In this document: positions 11,234-23,238 of the stretch, piece after piece
How the letters are laid out: each line of letters opens with the position of its first letter
Numbering within the stretch: position 1 is the stretch's first letter
Assembly: GCA_951230915.1 (NCBI GenBank)
Contig: OX579634.1
Location: 47,319,570 to 47,383,569, forward strand
DNA from: Antitrichia curtipendula
Taxonomy: Eukaryota; Streptophyta; Bryopsida; Hypnales; Leucodontaceae
Direction: 5' to 3'
DNA: 64,000 bases
Program-made: the position numbers and the translations under genes
The notes under the pieces: generated by a model
The model's input: the letters and a program-made list of their open reading frames with translations, nothing else
What the model was told of the DNA's origin: nothing
Database searches by the model: none

Positions 11234-13300
11234 TTAGCTACATGAAATCATCTCGGCTCTTTCAAGAACTCTCATGACTTCATCCATGCTCAAGCTTGGT
11301 ACATGAATGAACTTCTTTGTCTTATAGTCCACCTTGCATAGATAACAATAAATGTAGTACAAGTGCTTGCAGTTTACATACTTCCCTTGTTTCCTAGTAG
11401 ATGCTGACGCTATAGTACTAAAGTACAAGCAAGTGCAAGAAGGAAAATTGCAAATAATTATATGGTATTCCTTGTGGTCAGGTTCTTTACTAGACTGCAA
11501 AGTGATGACAGCTCCAAAGCCTAGATATGGACGGATGTTCACTCCAAGAATAGTTCCTGTCACATTTCTTGCACTTTTCCATTGGTTATGATGATCTTCA
11601 GTGGATGCTTTTTCATTCCTTCGAATAGACTTTCCATTGCAAATGAATGGAGTTTTATCAGCATGAGGCGATCTTGCATGAGTCCACACTACAATTTCAA
11701 ATAGTTTTGACGACGTGAACAACCATCGTGAAGACATGCATAGCCGTTGTTGAAGGTAGAATCCTGCCTCTTCAAATATAATGATCTCGTTAGAAGTTAA
11801 ATTAGTTCCAATTGTCACTGGCCACACATCTGGGATGTTGGGTCGACTAAGCATATGAGGCCTTTTCAGACCCATCACACAATGCTTAATATCATCTGGA
11901 CAAAACCATAATTCATCTATCTCCACCCTTGTACCTTTGAACTCTCGCTTTTGGCCTTTATACATGGGAGCTCTTGTTGCTTTAGAGCCCCTAGCTATAA
12001 ACATTGTGCACTTCACCTCTGTCTGTGACTGAGTTGCATGGCACTTCCTCCTGGACTTCATAGAAATGCGAGCAATGTGCCATTCGGGCGTGTCACAGTT
12101 TGTTTGTAACACATGCTTTACATGAGGCATAACAAAGGTGGTATTCTGAAAATTTGAATCGGGTGCTTGTGTACACTTGTTCTGAACTCGCGGATGCAAA
12201 AAATTTCCCTTGTCCAAGCAATGAGAATCACCTTAAGAACCAATAAATAGGTCCAATTTCCGCTTTGACGACCCAAAGACTTCTTCTCCTTTCAAGTGTG
12301 GGATGCGAGTGCAATATTCTTCAACACTAGGCATGCTGCACAATGCATCTGTAATTTTTTTTCCATCCATGGATGCAACTACTCTCTTGAGCTTTAAGTC
12401 GTGACGAGATTGTCCCAATCCAGATGGACCGCCATTCAAGTATATCCGATAATTTGCCATTTGCATGAAAGCATGGACTCAATCATCGCATGTAGCAACG
12501 TACAAGTTCGTACCACGTTTACCAAATGCCTGCAAGCACTTGTTGACCACAGTTTTTGACAAATTACAAGATGGCATATCAGCCAATTATCCCAATGATA
12601 GATCCTGTAATATACAATATGTATTATATAATACAATATATATGTGGAAAAAAATACTTGAACATATTGACCAAAAACCATCAGACATCATTTATGAACT
12701 TACCGTCTCTATAAACCCGCCCCATTGTTGATATCTGAAGTGCCAGAATGCTAACCACAACTCTAGCTAGTTCCCTCAACAATTCCTCCATCAATGCACC
12801 AGAGGAGTACCACCATACTTTTATCTGCAAGTACATATTTTCTGCTTCTACTTGGTTCTTGGCATCTTTGTAATCTCTACAAAGCTTCATGTGCTGACTT
12901 TGGAACTCTTTTTTTAATGAGTTGTTCAGTGTGCTGCTTCAATGACGTTGCCTAGTGGAAAAGGCAAGTATGTTCCCAATCAATCATCTTCACAGTCGGA
13001 TCACCTGATCCATACACAATGCGAACAACGTTCCAACTCGCTTGAGCACTATCCGCCATAAACCCTTTGAAGTTTGGATGAAGTATATCATTCTTTTCCA
13101 TAACCTTGTTCAAGCATTTCCACATGATGACTTGACCTTTAGTGTCTTCAGTTTGCATATCGCATACTGCTATTGTCATAACCTTGCATAATATCGAATC
13201 ATATATATGACATGTAATAGTTGTCTAATCTTTAATACGCTTGGCGTGATCAAACATGATCCAACAATTTTCTAAATCCCCCCTGGTTGCATTCGCCTTA
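11234..13300 (-). pseudogene. MULE-type transposase with SWIM zinc finger, inactivated
   Basis: Reading on the minus strand, a remnant around 13300-13190 (DHAKRIKD, CHIYDS) leads into 13179-12952, which reads VCDMQTEDTKG, FKGFMADSAQASWN and VRIVYGSGDPTVKM, the DDE-region style of Mutator-like transposases. It continues at 12890-12704 (LCRDYKDAK, VWWYSSGA). A consensus intron (donor GTAAGT at 12703, acceptor TATTACAG ending at 12605, 99 bp) is preserved. After it the frame has stops, then is open from 12466 to 11234 except for one TAA at 12233. That part carries ISMKSRRKCHATQSQ, WPVTIGTNLT and, near its end, the SWIM motif CTC..NCKHLYY, with FIHVPSLSMDEV just before the stop. Loss of the N-terminal part, the stops, and a TTAA-type repeat abutting at about 13.36 kb indicate a dead copy. 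Confidence 0.85.
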
Positions 13301-13354
13301 TCAAATCAACGCCACTTCCAAGACCATCAACCAACATCTTGAAAACGTATACTT

Positions 13355-13830
13355 TCTCTGTGAGATTGTTCTAGAAAGGAAACTAAACCATCTAGAACTT
13401 CTTTTTTTGAAATATTGTAAAAACTGCATTCAAAAATGAATCCAACAAATTATTTTTTCAAGAAAATGATCTAATTGCCTGAAAAACAAGATTGTCCATA
13501 ACTTTCTCATAACAAATCCAAATGGAATGAATAAAATCTTTCCATATAGAAAAAAATATAATCTATAAGAAAAGAAATTAAAAAAAAAATTCAAATTTTT
13601 GAATTATGTTTTTGCTGCCCTTTCTCCCCCTCTTTTCCTCCGTCTCTACTATTTTGAGCATAACTTTTGTTCCCGTGCACTGATTGGAAAAATAATTTTA
13701 TTTTCACAAAAATAATCAATTTTTCTATCTTCAAAATTAAAAAAAAAATCAGGACAAAAAATGAGATCGTAGGTACTTGCCCAAAATCTCACTTGTCTCC
13801 TAAAGGGACAAGTGGTCCTTTAGGGGTTAA
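13355..13830. mobile_element. 5'-truncated copy of the TTAA/CCCCTAAA repeat family
   Basis: The right end is clear: GGTCCTTTAGGGG followed by TTAA at 13827-13830. The interior follows the copy at 54226-54761 in order ('gtgagattgttctag', 'aagattgtccataactt', 'tcataacaaatccaaatgga'). The left end is missing where it meets the MULE remnant. No coding capacity. Confidence 0.7.
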
Positions 13831-14718
13831 TGTACCCATTTTTCTGATAAGATGGAGGATAATGATTTATATTGCGTTGATTATACAAAAGATTTAATAT
13901 CTAGAAGACATATTGTATAGACTAGTTTGTAGGTCTTTATGATTATGTTGGTTACCAATTATAGTGAAAGAAAACATCTTAAAACAATTTAAAATCATAT
14001 GATTAATGTGAATATTGTCATTATTGTATATTCTTTGGATAATGGAGTTTGACCATCTATCAAATGAAATCTATTTGTCAATTATTTTTTAATTTTTTCA
14101 TCAATTGAATTTCCACTACTAAAAAAACACAAAATATGAATAGGGCCATTTGAATATGTAGTCAAGTTAGTCATATGGGCAAGGTACATGACATGTTGTA
14201 TTCATAAATTGTCATCATGTGGCTCATGTTTTTTGACAGTTTTGATAGGCATACCTTTTAGTAACAATAATGTAACATTCTCCAAGCATATTGACAACAA
14301 GGTTTGCTATCATAACAACATGATGGCTATGATGAGTCATAAATTTGACTTCAAAAGGAGGTCCCAAAATCTTCTTCTTCTCAACCATCATTTTTACTAC
14401 CAAACTATGCAAGCCAAAAAAGATAGCAATTTTGGGTTCAACTACCTTAATGATTGCTGTCAAAGATTTGAGTGTCATTAATAAAGCATGTTAGTTATCT
14501 CAGTAGGAATATCTACTTAATGATATAATTATATAATATTGGAGCCCTAAAGACAATTTTATTCATTGATCAAAATGAAAATTCAACCCAAGATATTTCA
14601 TAATTTTCCAAAACTTAGGTAATACTATATATACTATAAATTTTTTAAGTTGAATTTATAGAGTACCTAAACATGCCAAGCTACATTTCCCTTATATTTT
14701 GGGGATCATACAAAATAC
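13831..14718. other. AT-rich spacer
   Basis: No gene supported. Overlapping open frames on both strands at 14188-14481 (97 and 84 codons) have no recognisable domain and mirror each other, which is typical of chance frames. Confidence 0.5.
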
Positions 14719-15304
14719 TTAACCCTAAAACCCCAAGGGTATTTTCTGCCAAAAAGCACTCAAAACTATCACTTCTGTTGTATTCACTTAAGGAAATCAA
14801 TTTTTTTGTTTTTTGGGGGAATTCAACCATAGGATCTTGTACTTAACTTGTCTGAGATCATGTAGTAAAAATTTTGTCAAATTTCACCGTACGGATTGGA
14901 AGATATTAGCATTCAAAGTTGAACAAAAAGTTTTTTTCAAGAAGATGCTTAAATTGCCCAAAAAACTAAGATTGTCCATAACTTTTTCATCCCTAATCCA
15001 TATAGAATTAATCAAATCTCCACGTATAGGTAAAAACATAATCTTTTAGGAAAAAAATTCAAAAAAAATTATTTTGACTTTTTGTAATTGTTTTTGGGCT
15101 GCCCGCCAATCTCCATTTCTTGCTCATTATGCCATAACTTTTTCATCCGGCATCCGATTGAAACAAAAATTATCTATCCACAAAGCTCTTAAAAAGCTAC
15201 ACAACCTCAAAAAATCTCAAAAAATTTCACTTCAAATTGAGACAATAGGAACCTACCCGGACCCAAATTGTCCCCCGAGGGGACAAGCGGGGTTTTAGGG
15301 GTTA
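14719..15304. mobile_element. Copy of the TTAA/CCCCTAAA repeat family (about 585 bp)
   Basis: The left boundary is TTAA at 14719-14722 followed by CCCTAAAACCCC. The right boundary reads GGGGTTTTAGGGG followed by TTAG, a one-base change from TTAA. The inner part contains 'agattgtccataacttttt' and 'gggctgcccgcc', shared with the other copies. No protein is encoded. Confidence 0.8.
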
Positions 15305-15414
15305 GTATATCACATTATTTCAAAAACTCTTCAACATCTAGTGATGCCTTTTGAATACCTCTAGACTTCTTGAAGGACTTATGGTCCTATAAAGAGTCCA
15401 CTCTTTAACCCCTA

Positions 15415-16055
15415 AATGTCAAGAGGCACCAAATTTTGGTGTTGACAATACTTTGAAGTTAAATAAAACCTAACCAAGTTCCTATTTTTAATAGTTTATA
15501 TATATTTTTAATTCTTTTTTGAAGTCTAGTTTTAACATCAAAAATCCAATTTTGAAAATGATTGGTTATGATTTTTCTATTCAAGATTTTTAAGAAGGGT
15601 GTCCATTGCAATCTTGACTTTATGTAGTGTTGAGGGCTCTTGGAAATGAGTCTCAAATACAGTAGATCTTGGAAAAAAAATCACATTAGAAACTCATTTT
15701 AAAAACCTGTAAAGTAGATTTTGAGAAGCCATAAATTGATTGGCATTATGCATGTTAGGTCCTTTATCCTCATATTTTTTTGGTGACCAATTTTCAGATT
15801 TGACATGTCAAAAGAGGATTGAAAGACTTCATATTACTTTTGCAATTTCAATACTTTCATGATCAAACATTATAATCTTTCAATCTATAAGAAAATATAA
15901 GCTTAGTTGTGTTTCCTTTTCCTATATGATTTATAACATGTTTAGTTTGAATTTGTAAGGTTACAATTCAAGCTTATCAAAATATTGTCTTTTTGTTCAA
16001 TTTAGACAAAAATTCATAGAAACTCAAAAAAAATCCTTGGGTATTGAGGGATTAA
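15415..16055. mobile_element. Further TTAA-bounded element (about 640 bp), divergent interior
   Basis: TTAA at 15415-15418 is followed by CCCCTAAATG; a plausible right end is GAGGGA followed by TTAA at 16052-16055. The interior (for example 'gcaccaaattttggtg' and 'gttgagggctcttgg') differs from the 4.6/14.7 kb type but recurs inverted at 31230-32460. Left end firm, right end tentative. Confidence 0.55.
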
Positions 16056-18379
16056 CTATTGTTGATCACTTATAAAAACCTCTAATCATATTAGATGGTT
16101 CATGGTCCCAAAATGAGTTTATTAAAAGTAAATTAATTTTGAAAATCACATACTTAGATCACCTTTGGCAAAAAAAAATTAAAACTTTTGAAGAATAATG
16201 ATTTTGGAAATTAATAAGCTTGGTTGAATCTAAAGAAATTTAGCATTTATATAAATAGTTTATGAAATATTGATCATTTTCATCAATGAATTAGACAAAT
16301 TTCTAAAGATGTTGATCTATTTAAAATTTCTCATAAAAAATCTAATAATTGTGATTTTTAAAACTACTATCTTTTGAGAAGAGACAAATAGCTCCACCTT
16401 GACCTCCCCTCCGAATCAACATCTGTGCAATTCGAAATGAAAACAATACCCTCCCCTTTGAAAAATCAACAGTTGTGCAATTTGAAAAGAAAACAATAAC
16501 CCTTTCTAAAATATTAACAACCATGTAATTTGAAAAGAAATTGCTCTTGTCTTATAGAATCTGCTTGCCTTTTAGAATTGCAAGTGAGGTCACAATAATT
16601 GTATTGAAACCCACCCATGTTATAAAGACATTATTGGAGAAGACAATCAACAGCCGTGACACTGTTTAGATCAAGTGTGGCAATGTGCAACAAAGTGAAA
16701 TTACAATTTGTACATGATTTCTGATGCTAATTTTGATATTCTTTATGAAAAGCTTGAAACTTGCAAATTGCAATTACCTTGATGTAGATGCAAAGTCACT
16801 CAACAATTTACCTTGATAGGATGCTTCTTGTCTAGGCATCTAGACTCTGTGACTTATATAATTACATCAACTTATCACTTACACTACCAATGTCTAAAAG
16901 AAATTCTTAAAGATAAGTTAATTAATGATAACCAATTGAAAAATAATAGTGGAGTTATTTCAATTGATTAATCTTCTTATCTATGAATGTTACATTGACA
17001 ACAACATATGCAGACTGAGGGCTTCAGATACAAAAGTTCCAAAATCACAGCATGAGTATCCGAATTGATGAAGATTCCATTACACATTGTTTTCCACTTT
17101 GTAAAATTCTCAACAAGTAGAATGTCTGCCTGGGTGCACAATTGAAAGTTGTTGCAATTTTAAAACAGAACATCAATTGGACTCTTTAAAGAATTCCCTA
17201 TGGACAGAATTTGATACTTGACAAACAAATAGACTTCAAAGAAGACACTTGCACTTGAAAACACAAAGAAGTATAATTGATAACTTGAATTTTTTTTTTT
17301 AAAACTTGCACTTTGAAGATGGAAGTGTTGGCTATATGTTTATTGTGCTTTGATTCTAGTAGTGTAGTAGGGTGTTCAAAGTGGTGATTGCAAGACTACA
17401 AAGAGTAAATTATAGTCTCTCATTAAATCGTTGTTGTATTTTTTGTGGAATTAAAATTCTTAATGTAATTTAGGGTTTGCTATAAGAAGCAAGGAATTGA
17501 GGAGGAAGGAAGTAAATTCAGAGACTGAGTGTTTCAATGTATGGAATTGAAAATTATTCTTGTCCAGTGGCTACATGCCACGTGTACAAAAATTATTCCC
17601 TGACTACTCTACTATTAGGCTTGTACATAGTTTTACACTATCACTATCACTATCACCTCAAAATAGGCATTTACTGCAATTATTCAAAAAACTATTGTAA
17701 TTAGAATACATTATAATAATATGAAATTTAGATCCAAAATAAAGATAGAATCAATTAAAAGTAGTATTCTGTTTTTGACCTTTAGATCAAAAGTTGTTTA
17801 ATCAATTTTGTATTTTATATATCTATATCTATTTTGTATTAGCAAATACATGGTGCACTAGTTGTCAATAGACACAACTAAAGTTATGAAATGAAGCCAA
17901 AAAAGTGAAGTCACGTGTGTTGCGTCAAATAATTAATATTTGTGACTTTTCATATACTACAAAAAAAATTGTGTTATTTTATATGTGTTATTTCATCTCT
18001 AATTGCATTACTTTAATAAATATATTATAAAAGAATTATTGAAGGATTTTTTTAGACTTATATTTATTCAAAGTTCAACAATTTGTATTAATAAAAATAA
18101 ATTGAAATGAAATCTCTAGTGGATACAATCAATTGAAACCACAAACATTATTTTTTAAGAAAATGACTTGAGTCCTTTGGGGCAAGTACTTTGAACCCCG
18201 AGATTTAATAATCACACCTATGTTGATAAATTTGTAATAAATTTATAGATGAATGACATAACTATACATCCTTTTGGTAATTTGGAGACAAAATTCCATT
18301 AGAAATATCCTCAAAAAGATATGAATTAGTTGTTGCAAGGCTGAATTCAATGTCTACATTACAATACTAAAATAATTTA
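16056..18379. other. AT-rich intergenic stretch
   Basis: No gene, RNA or clear element was recognised. A short 'actatcactatcactatcacc' simple repeat occurs near 17636. A weak duplication of 'caattcgaaatgaaaacaata' and 'caatttgaaaagaaaacaata' lies at about 16429-16500. Confidence 0.5.
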
Positions 18380-19435
18380 ACCCGTAAACCTCCAAGGGAC
18401 AAAATGGATTTTGGTGAGACTTCTATGGTCTCAATTTTCATCGTGATTTTTTAGAGACTATTTTTGAAGATAGGAAAATACATCAATTCTTTAGGAATTT
18501 AATTTTTATTTCAATCAATGTTCAAAAGCAAAAAAATTAATATCTTGAGCTCAAAATAGGGTCTGTAGGGCAATACCAAAAAAATCACAAGAAGTCAAAA
18601 TAAAATTTTGTTTCTCATAGAAAATATTATTGTCAACATAGGAAGATTTATTTCATTTTATTTAGATTAGTCATGAGAAAGTTATCGACAATCTTATTTT
18701 GATGGCAATCTAAGCATCTCCTTGAAAAATAACTTAAATAGGATTCATTTTTTAATGCAATTTTTGCAAATTTTAAAACAAAAAATATTTGCACAATTAA
18801 GTTTTCATTCTAGAATAATCTCACTATTGGAATTATAGCATTTCAATTTCATGTTAGAGCTATTAACAATTTAGTTTTTGTTCAATTTTGGACCTACTTC
18901 TATTTACAATTTTTTGATGAATGAAAATCAAGTATGTGTTTTTTGAAGAAAAAAATCCTAGACTTTCAACTCAATTCTTCAATATAACAAATTTCAACAT
19001 GTGTAGTGCAAAAATTTTAAGCTAATAAGATTCAAAGCATTAAAATCTAGGTGCAAACACAATGGTTTCACTAGAAGAAACCCGCGTTGGTTTAAACCAA
19101 AAATGTGGGCTGAAATTTGTTGAGAACCATGTTTCCAAAGCAAAATTTTGGAATTCCAGCATTAGAAGCATGGTTCTCAACAAATTTCAGCCCACATTTT
19201 TGGTTTAGACCAACGCAGGTTTCTTCTAGTGTTTCCTTCACTTCAACTACAAATATCTTGCAATCCACATAGTCAAAGTTTCTAAAATTACTTCCACACA
19301 TTTCTATACTGCTCTAGTACAAGATCCTATGGTTAGGTATGCAAAAAATAATTTCTAAGGTTTATTGCACTTTCCAATAGAAATGGAAATTTTAAGTGGA
19401 ACTTGATGAAAAAAGGCCTTGGAACTTTAGAAGTT
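18380..19435. repeat. Relative of the TTAA family, interrupted by a CACTA MITE
   Basis: The left side reads 'tttaacccgtaaacctccaag'. The right side carries 'tacaagatcctatggttagg', the inverse-strand counterpart of 'ccataggatcttgtacttaa' in the 14.7 kb copy, followed by 'aatagaaatggaaattttaa' and 'ccttggaac'. In between are the familiar 'gaaagttatcgacaatctta' type segments. A 163-bp CACTA-ended palindrome is inserted at 19069-19231. Confidence 0.6.
19069..19231. mobile_element. CACTA-ended palindromic MITE with TTT target duplication
   Basis: The element begins CACTAGAAGAAACCCGCG and ends with the inverse (CGCAGGTTTCTTCTAGTG). TTT flanks it on both sides (19066-19068 and 19232-19234), the 3-bp duplication expected for CACTA elements. 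Almost the whole unit is a hairpin: 'gggctgaaatttgttgagaa' on the left pairs with 'ttctcaacaaatttcagccc' on the right. Non-coding; small open frames over it are artefacts of the palindrome. Confidence 0.88.
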
Positions 19436-19495
19436 AAGAGAATATTTTTATCCAAGTTTTTCATATTTCTTGAGTATAAATTTTTTTGCAACAAT

Positions 19496-19693
19496 GCTAG
19501 CACATGAACATAGAGACGTGAATCTATGAGCCTTGAACCTAGTTGCAGGTATGTACCTACAACCATTTGAAGGTATTTATAACATGGAAAGAGTCTATAA
19601 TATAGGTACCTATAACATAGACACCTATAGCCATGGAAGGTGTCTATAATATAAACTCCTAGGATCATGGATTCATATATTCTATTCTCACAT
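19496..19693. repeat. Dispersed repeat, copy B (inverted partner at 9138-9345)
   Basis: The segment is bounded by TGCTAGCACATG at the left and CACATGCTAGCA at the right, which together form terminal inverted repeats. The interior repeats 'tctataatata' and 'cctataacatagac'. It matches the segment at 9138-9345 in inverted orientation. Probably a small MITE of undetermined class. Confidence 0.65.
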
Positions 19694-19699
19694 GCTAGC

Positions 19700-21345
19700 A
19701 CTCACCTGTTTGTTGACAAAGATTTTTAATGATTAAATCTTGCATACAACATACTATGTAGTGGAATTTTTTAATAATTTAATAAATTTATAATAAATTA
19801 TTGACTTATTCAAATAAAAACTTTAAAAATAAATTTCTAAAGTAATCTACATAGGAACTTCTCCATGAATAATATGTACATTTACCCTTTTAACATCATC
19901 AATATTTGTGTTGATCTTTATATTAGAAAAAATATTCAAATATTTTTACTTTTTAATATTACAAAAAATACAAAAGTATTTAAATTTTAGTAGAAAAGTC
20001 CTTTTTTATTCTATCATTGAAATTTAAAGTTCAGTTGGAGCTTTAGAAAAGTAATTATGTTTTTTTATGAAAGAAATCATGTCCATCTTAACTATAAGGA
20101 TAGACTAAAATAACTATAAGGATAGATTAAAATTTAGAAAATATAGTTAAAAAAATTTAAAGTGCAGATTCATATAGTTTGATCCATTTGGACTTTTGGA
20201 GGTCTATTCATTGTGATTTCACTCTGATGGTAAGAATGCTTAGTAAGAAAAATTCATGTCTAAATTATTTATTTATTTGTGTATTTTGATTTAATTTGAA
20301 TTTGATGAATTTGATGAAATTGATGACTTTGATTGACTTCGTTTTGTCTTCATTGTCTTGAATCTTTATAACTTTCATCTCACTGACTACATAGATTAAA
20401 TAAATGAATTCATAAACTAAAGCTTTGTTACTCTCCACACTATAAATGGCGCCCAACTAAAGGTTTAAGTTTAACATCGAATAGATGGTTTAAAGTAATG
20501 ATCATCTTTAATTTTTTTGTATAGATGAATGTAAGCTACATATAGGATAACTATATTTTGTGATTGTAGAGACTTTGACAATAGAGACATTTATAAGCAT
20601 ATCAAAAAATCAAAAGAAAAACTTGACATTTTAAACCTAAAGAAAAAAAATTGTGTAAAAACTACAAATACTTAACATATAATCAATTAAAAAAAAACTA
20701 CCCTCAGTCCTCAGTTTTTAATTAAAATAGAATGAAACAATGATTTTTGAACAAACATCAATCTATCCAATAAAATAAAAAATTAGTGAATTATTTAAAA
20801 AAATTTACTTAGAAGCTCATGACATTGTAATAATTGTTAGAATGACATAAATCAAAGTCTTGTTTGTTGTAACTATATAGAAATTAGAAATTATCCTAAA
20901 AATAATTTATAAAATTTTGAAAGAAAAAAGTGATTAGATTATGGCCACATGCTGAAATGCCTAAATTGGGCTCTTCAACACTCTAGTGCTTTACAAATAA
21001 GGTAACTACACCTACATGTATTTGAATAAGCAATTCAACATGGTTTCCATTATTATATATGTATATATTTTTTTGTGTAGACTTGTTGGTAGTCAAAAAA
21101 AATCTAGATTCTTTTAGCATGCATTTATTGAATAAACTATAAATTTTCAAAGTAGTTAAAATAGATGTATCCAAATGCAACCCTTGACTCTTATTAATAG
21201 AGGTAACACATTTTTGGGAAGAATCTATAGGGTTTGGTTTTAGAAAATGGTCACAATTAGGAACTATTACCTTATATTCTACACAAGTTAAGCTCTAAAT
21301 CAGCTCCATTTTAAAGGCCCTCATAACTACATTGTAATCCTTGCA
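19700..21345. other. AT-rich intergenic stretch
   Basis: No gene supported; long A/T runs dominate. Small open frames at 20265 and 20983 (minus strand) are low complexity. Confidence 0.5.
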
Positions 21346-21348
21346 TTT

Positions 21349-22590
21349 CACTATAAGAAATCCGCGTTTTGGGGGCAGAAGCAAAAAACATGCCTTGTTT
21401 GTATAGATGTCTCAACGTTGGTCGGTCTGCGGGTTTTTTTATGCAAATTCTGTTGGATTTGCAGGGAACGTGTACATGTTATTTGAAAAACGCATGAACG
21501 TCAACTGTGACGGGCATATCGTGAATGACGTCAAAGAAAACATAGACTTGTTTTTTTTGACATCTAAGAAGACATTAGGAGTCCACGTCAGCAAGTAGAC
21601 CAATTTTGCCTATAGGTAAATTAGTAAAACTTATTACAGTCTATGATAAAATGTTGACCATATGTGAAAATTTTAGGCAAAGGGCAACCACATGGCATGC
21701 TTTGCAAAAAAAGAAATGGACGGATGAGCACCATTAATGGATGAAAAGAGATGATCTTCTTACAAGTAGGGTGGTAAAAAGTGAAACAATCCATATGGGA
21801 TATACACAACAGGAATTGTGTTCAGTATAAAATGTCTGAAACAACATGATGCAGATGTCAGAAACAACGTTTAGATGTTTGAAACAATGTTAAGATGTAC
21901 AATGACCAAGTTTCTATATTCTAGTTATCCCATATTTTTTGTCTCATTATGGACAGAGAATGAATACAAATATGACCTTTGTAATCTAATTTTCAATAAA
22001 GGAATTCCTTCATATGGCCATCAAAAATTATCTTGATGGTAGATGGTAAGTTTTCATTAATTCTTGGTGAGTTCAACATTTTTTTTTGTTGATTTTATTT
22101 TATTTTATAATTTATTTTAACTAATTATTTTTTTGTTGATCTTGCCTGATGGATAGGGTATGCACCAATTGATGTCTCAAAAAACGTCTAAATTGACAAC
22201 TCAAAAAACAACATTAAAATTTTTAAACAAAATAAAAATATGTTGACTAGGCAAACCACGTTTGATTTTCCCGCGGCCACGTCACTGCCCACCTCATTGA
22301 GGGCCTAGATGAAAAATTGTCCCACGTGGCACTCCCCGGATGGAAAAAGATGACATGTCGCCATCGTGGCATCCACATGTCATGTTTTCTGAACTTCAAA
22401 AGACCACGTTTTCTGTGATGTCAAAGTATAACAAGCACAAATCAGGCGTGTTTTTTGAAAACATGGTCATGTTTTTTGCCTGTCAATTATAACAAATTTT
22501 AGGTGACATCTACGAAAACACACGTGATGTCATGAAAAATATAATCTAATGTTTTTGTAACATCTCAAAAAACACGGGGGTTTTATAGTG
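21349..22590. mobile_element. Non-autonomous CACTA-type element (about 1.24 kb)
   Basis: The left end is CACTATAAGAAATCCGCG; the right end inverted is CACTATAAAACCCCCGTG. TTT flanks both sides (21346-21348 and 22591-22593). The interior has no transposase but contains subterminal repeated motifs such as 'cgtgatgtcatgaaaa', 'gttttctgtgatgtcaaag' and three adjacent 'agatgt..gaaacaa' units near 21840-21890. Repeated subterminal motifs are a known feature of CACTA elements. The open frame at 21407-21598 is not a recognisable protein. Confidence 0.75.
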
Positions 22591-22593
22591 TTT

Positions 22594-23238
22594 TCTAATC
22601 ATATTGAATATCTATATTAGCAAGGGATTTATTTATTTTTCTCTCTGACAAAGGTCACTCACCTCAGCTTTAGAATAACAATACATAGAATTTTTTTATG
22701 TTTTCAGAGTCTTGAATTGAAGAAGTGAGGTAGCTTTTGAGGCTTTGTTGTATAATTTATATCAATATAAAAAATGATATAGCACTTTGAAAGTCACAAC
22801 TAAGTTTGACCAAGGCATGTCTATTTTTATGGGGACCTTTCAAAGTTATTGTTCAAGCGACTGTGAACCACCACGTTGGTTCACCTTCAATACAATTGAA
22901 AATACAAAAAATATGCGTGAGTTTTTAGATTCAATAGTGTTAGTATCCTAAATTACACTACAACCATTAGTTTGAAGACTTTTAGTTCATGGAAAATGAA
23001 TCTAGATCAAAACTGTTAACTAAAAAATATAACAAGTAAAAATACAAAAAAATTAAGTGAAAACCAAAATTAGAAGTAGAAAATGAGTCTAAATGTTAAT
23101 GGAAAACTATGAATAAGAAAAAATATAAAAGCACCAAAGAAGTTATTAAATTGAGAACTATTAGGAAAACATTTACAATCATAGGAGCACCAATTTAGAC
23201 AAGATTAGTAATTTAAAGGTATTTTTAGTAGATTAGGG
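22594..23238. other. AT-rich spacer
   Basis: Nothing recognised; a T-rich stretch leading to the GC-richer segment that starts near 23.24 kb. Confidence 0.45.
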
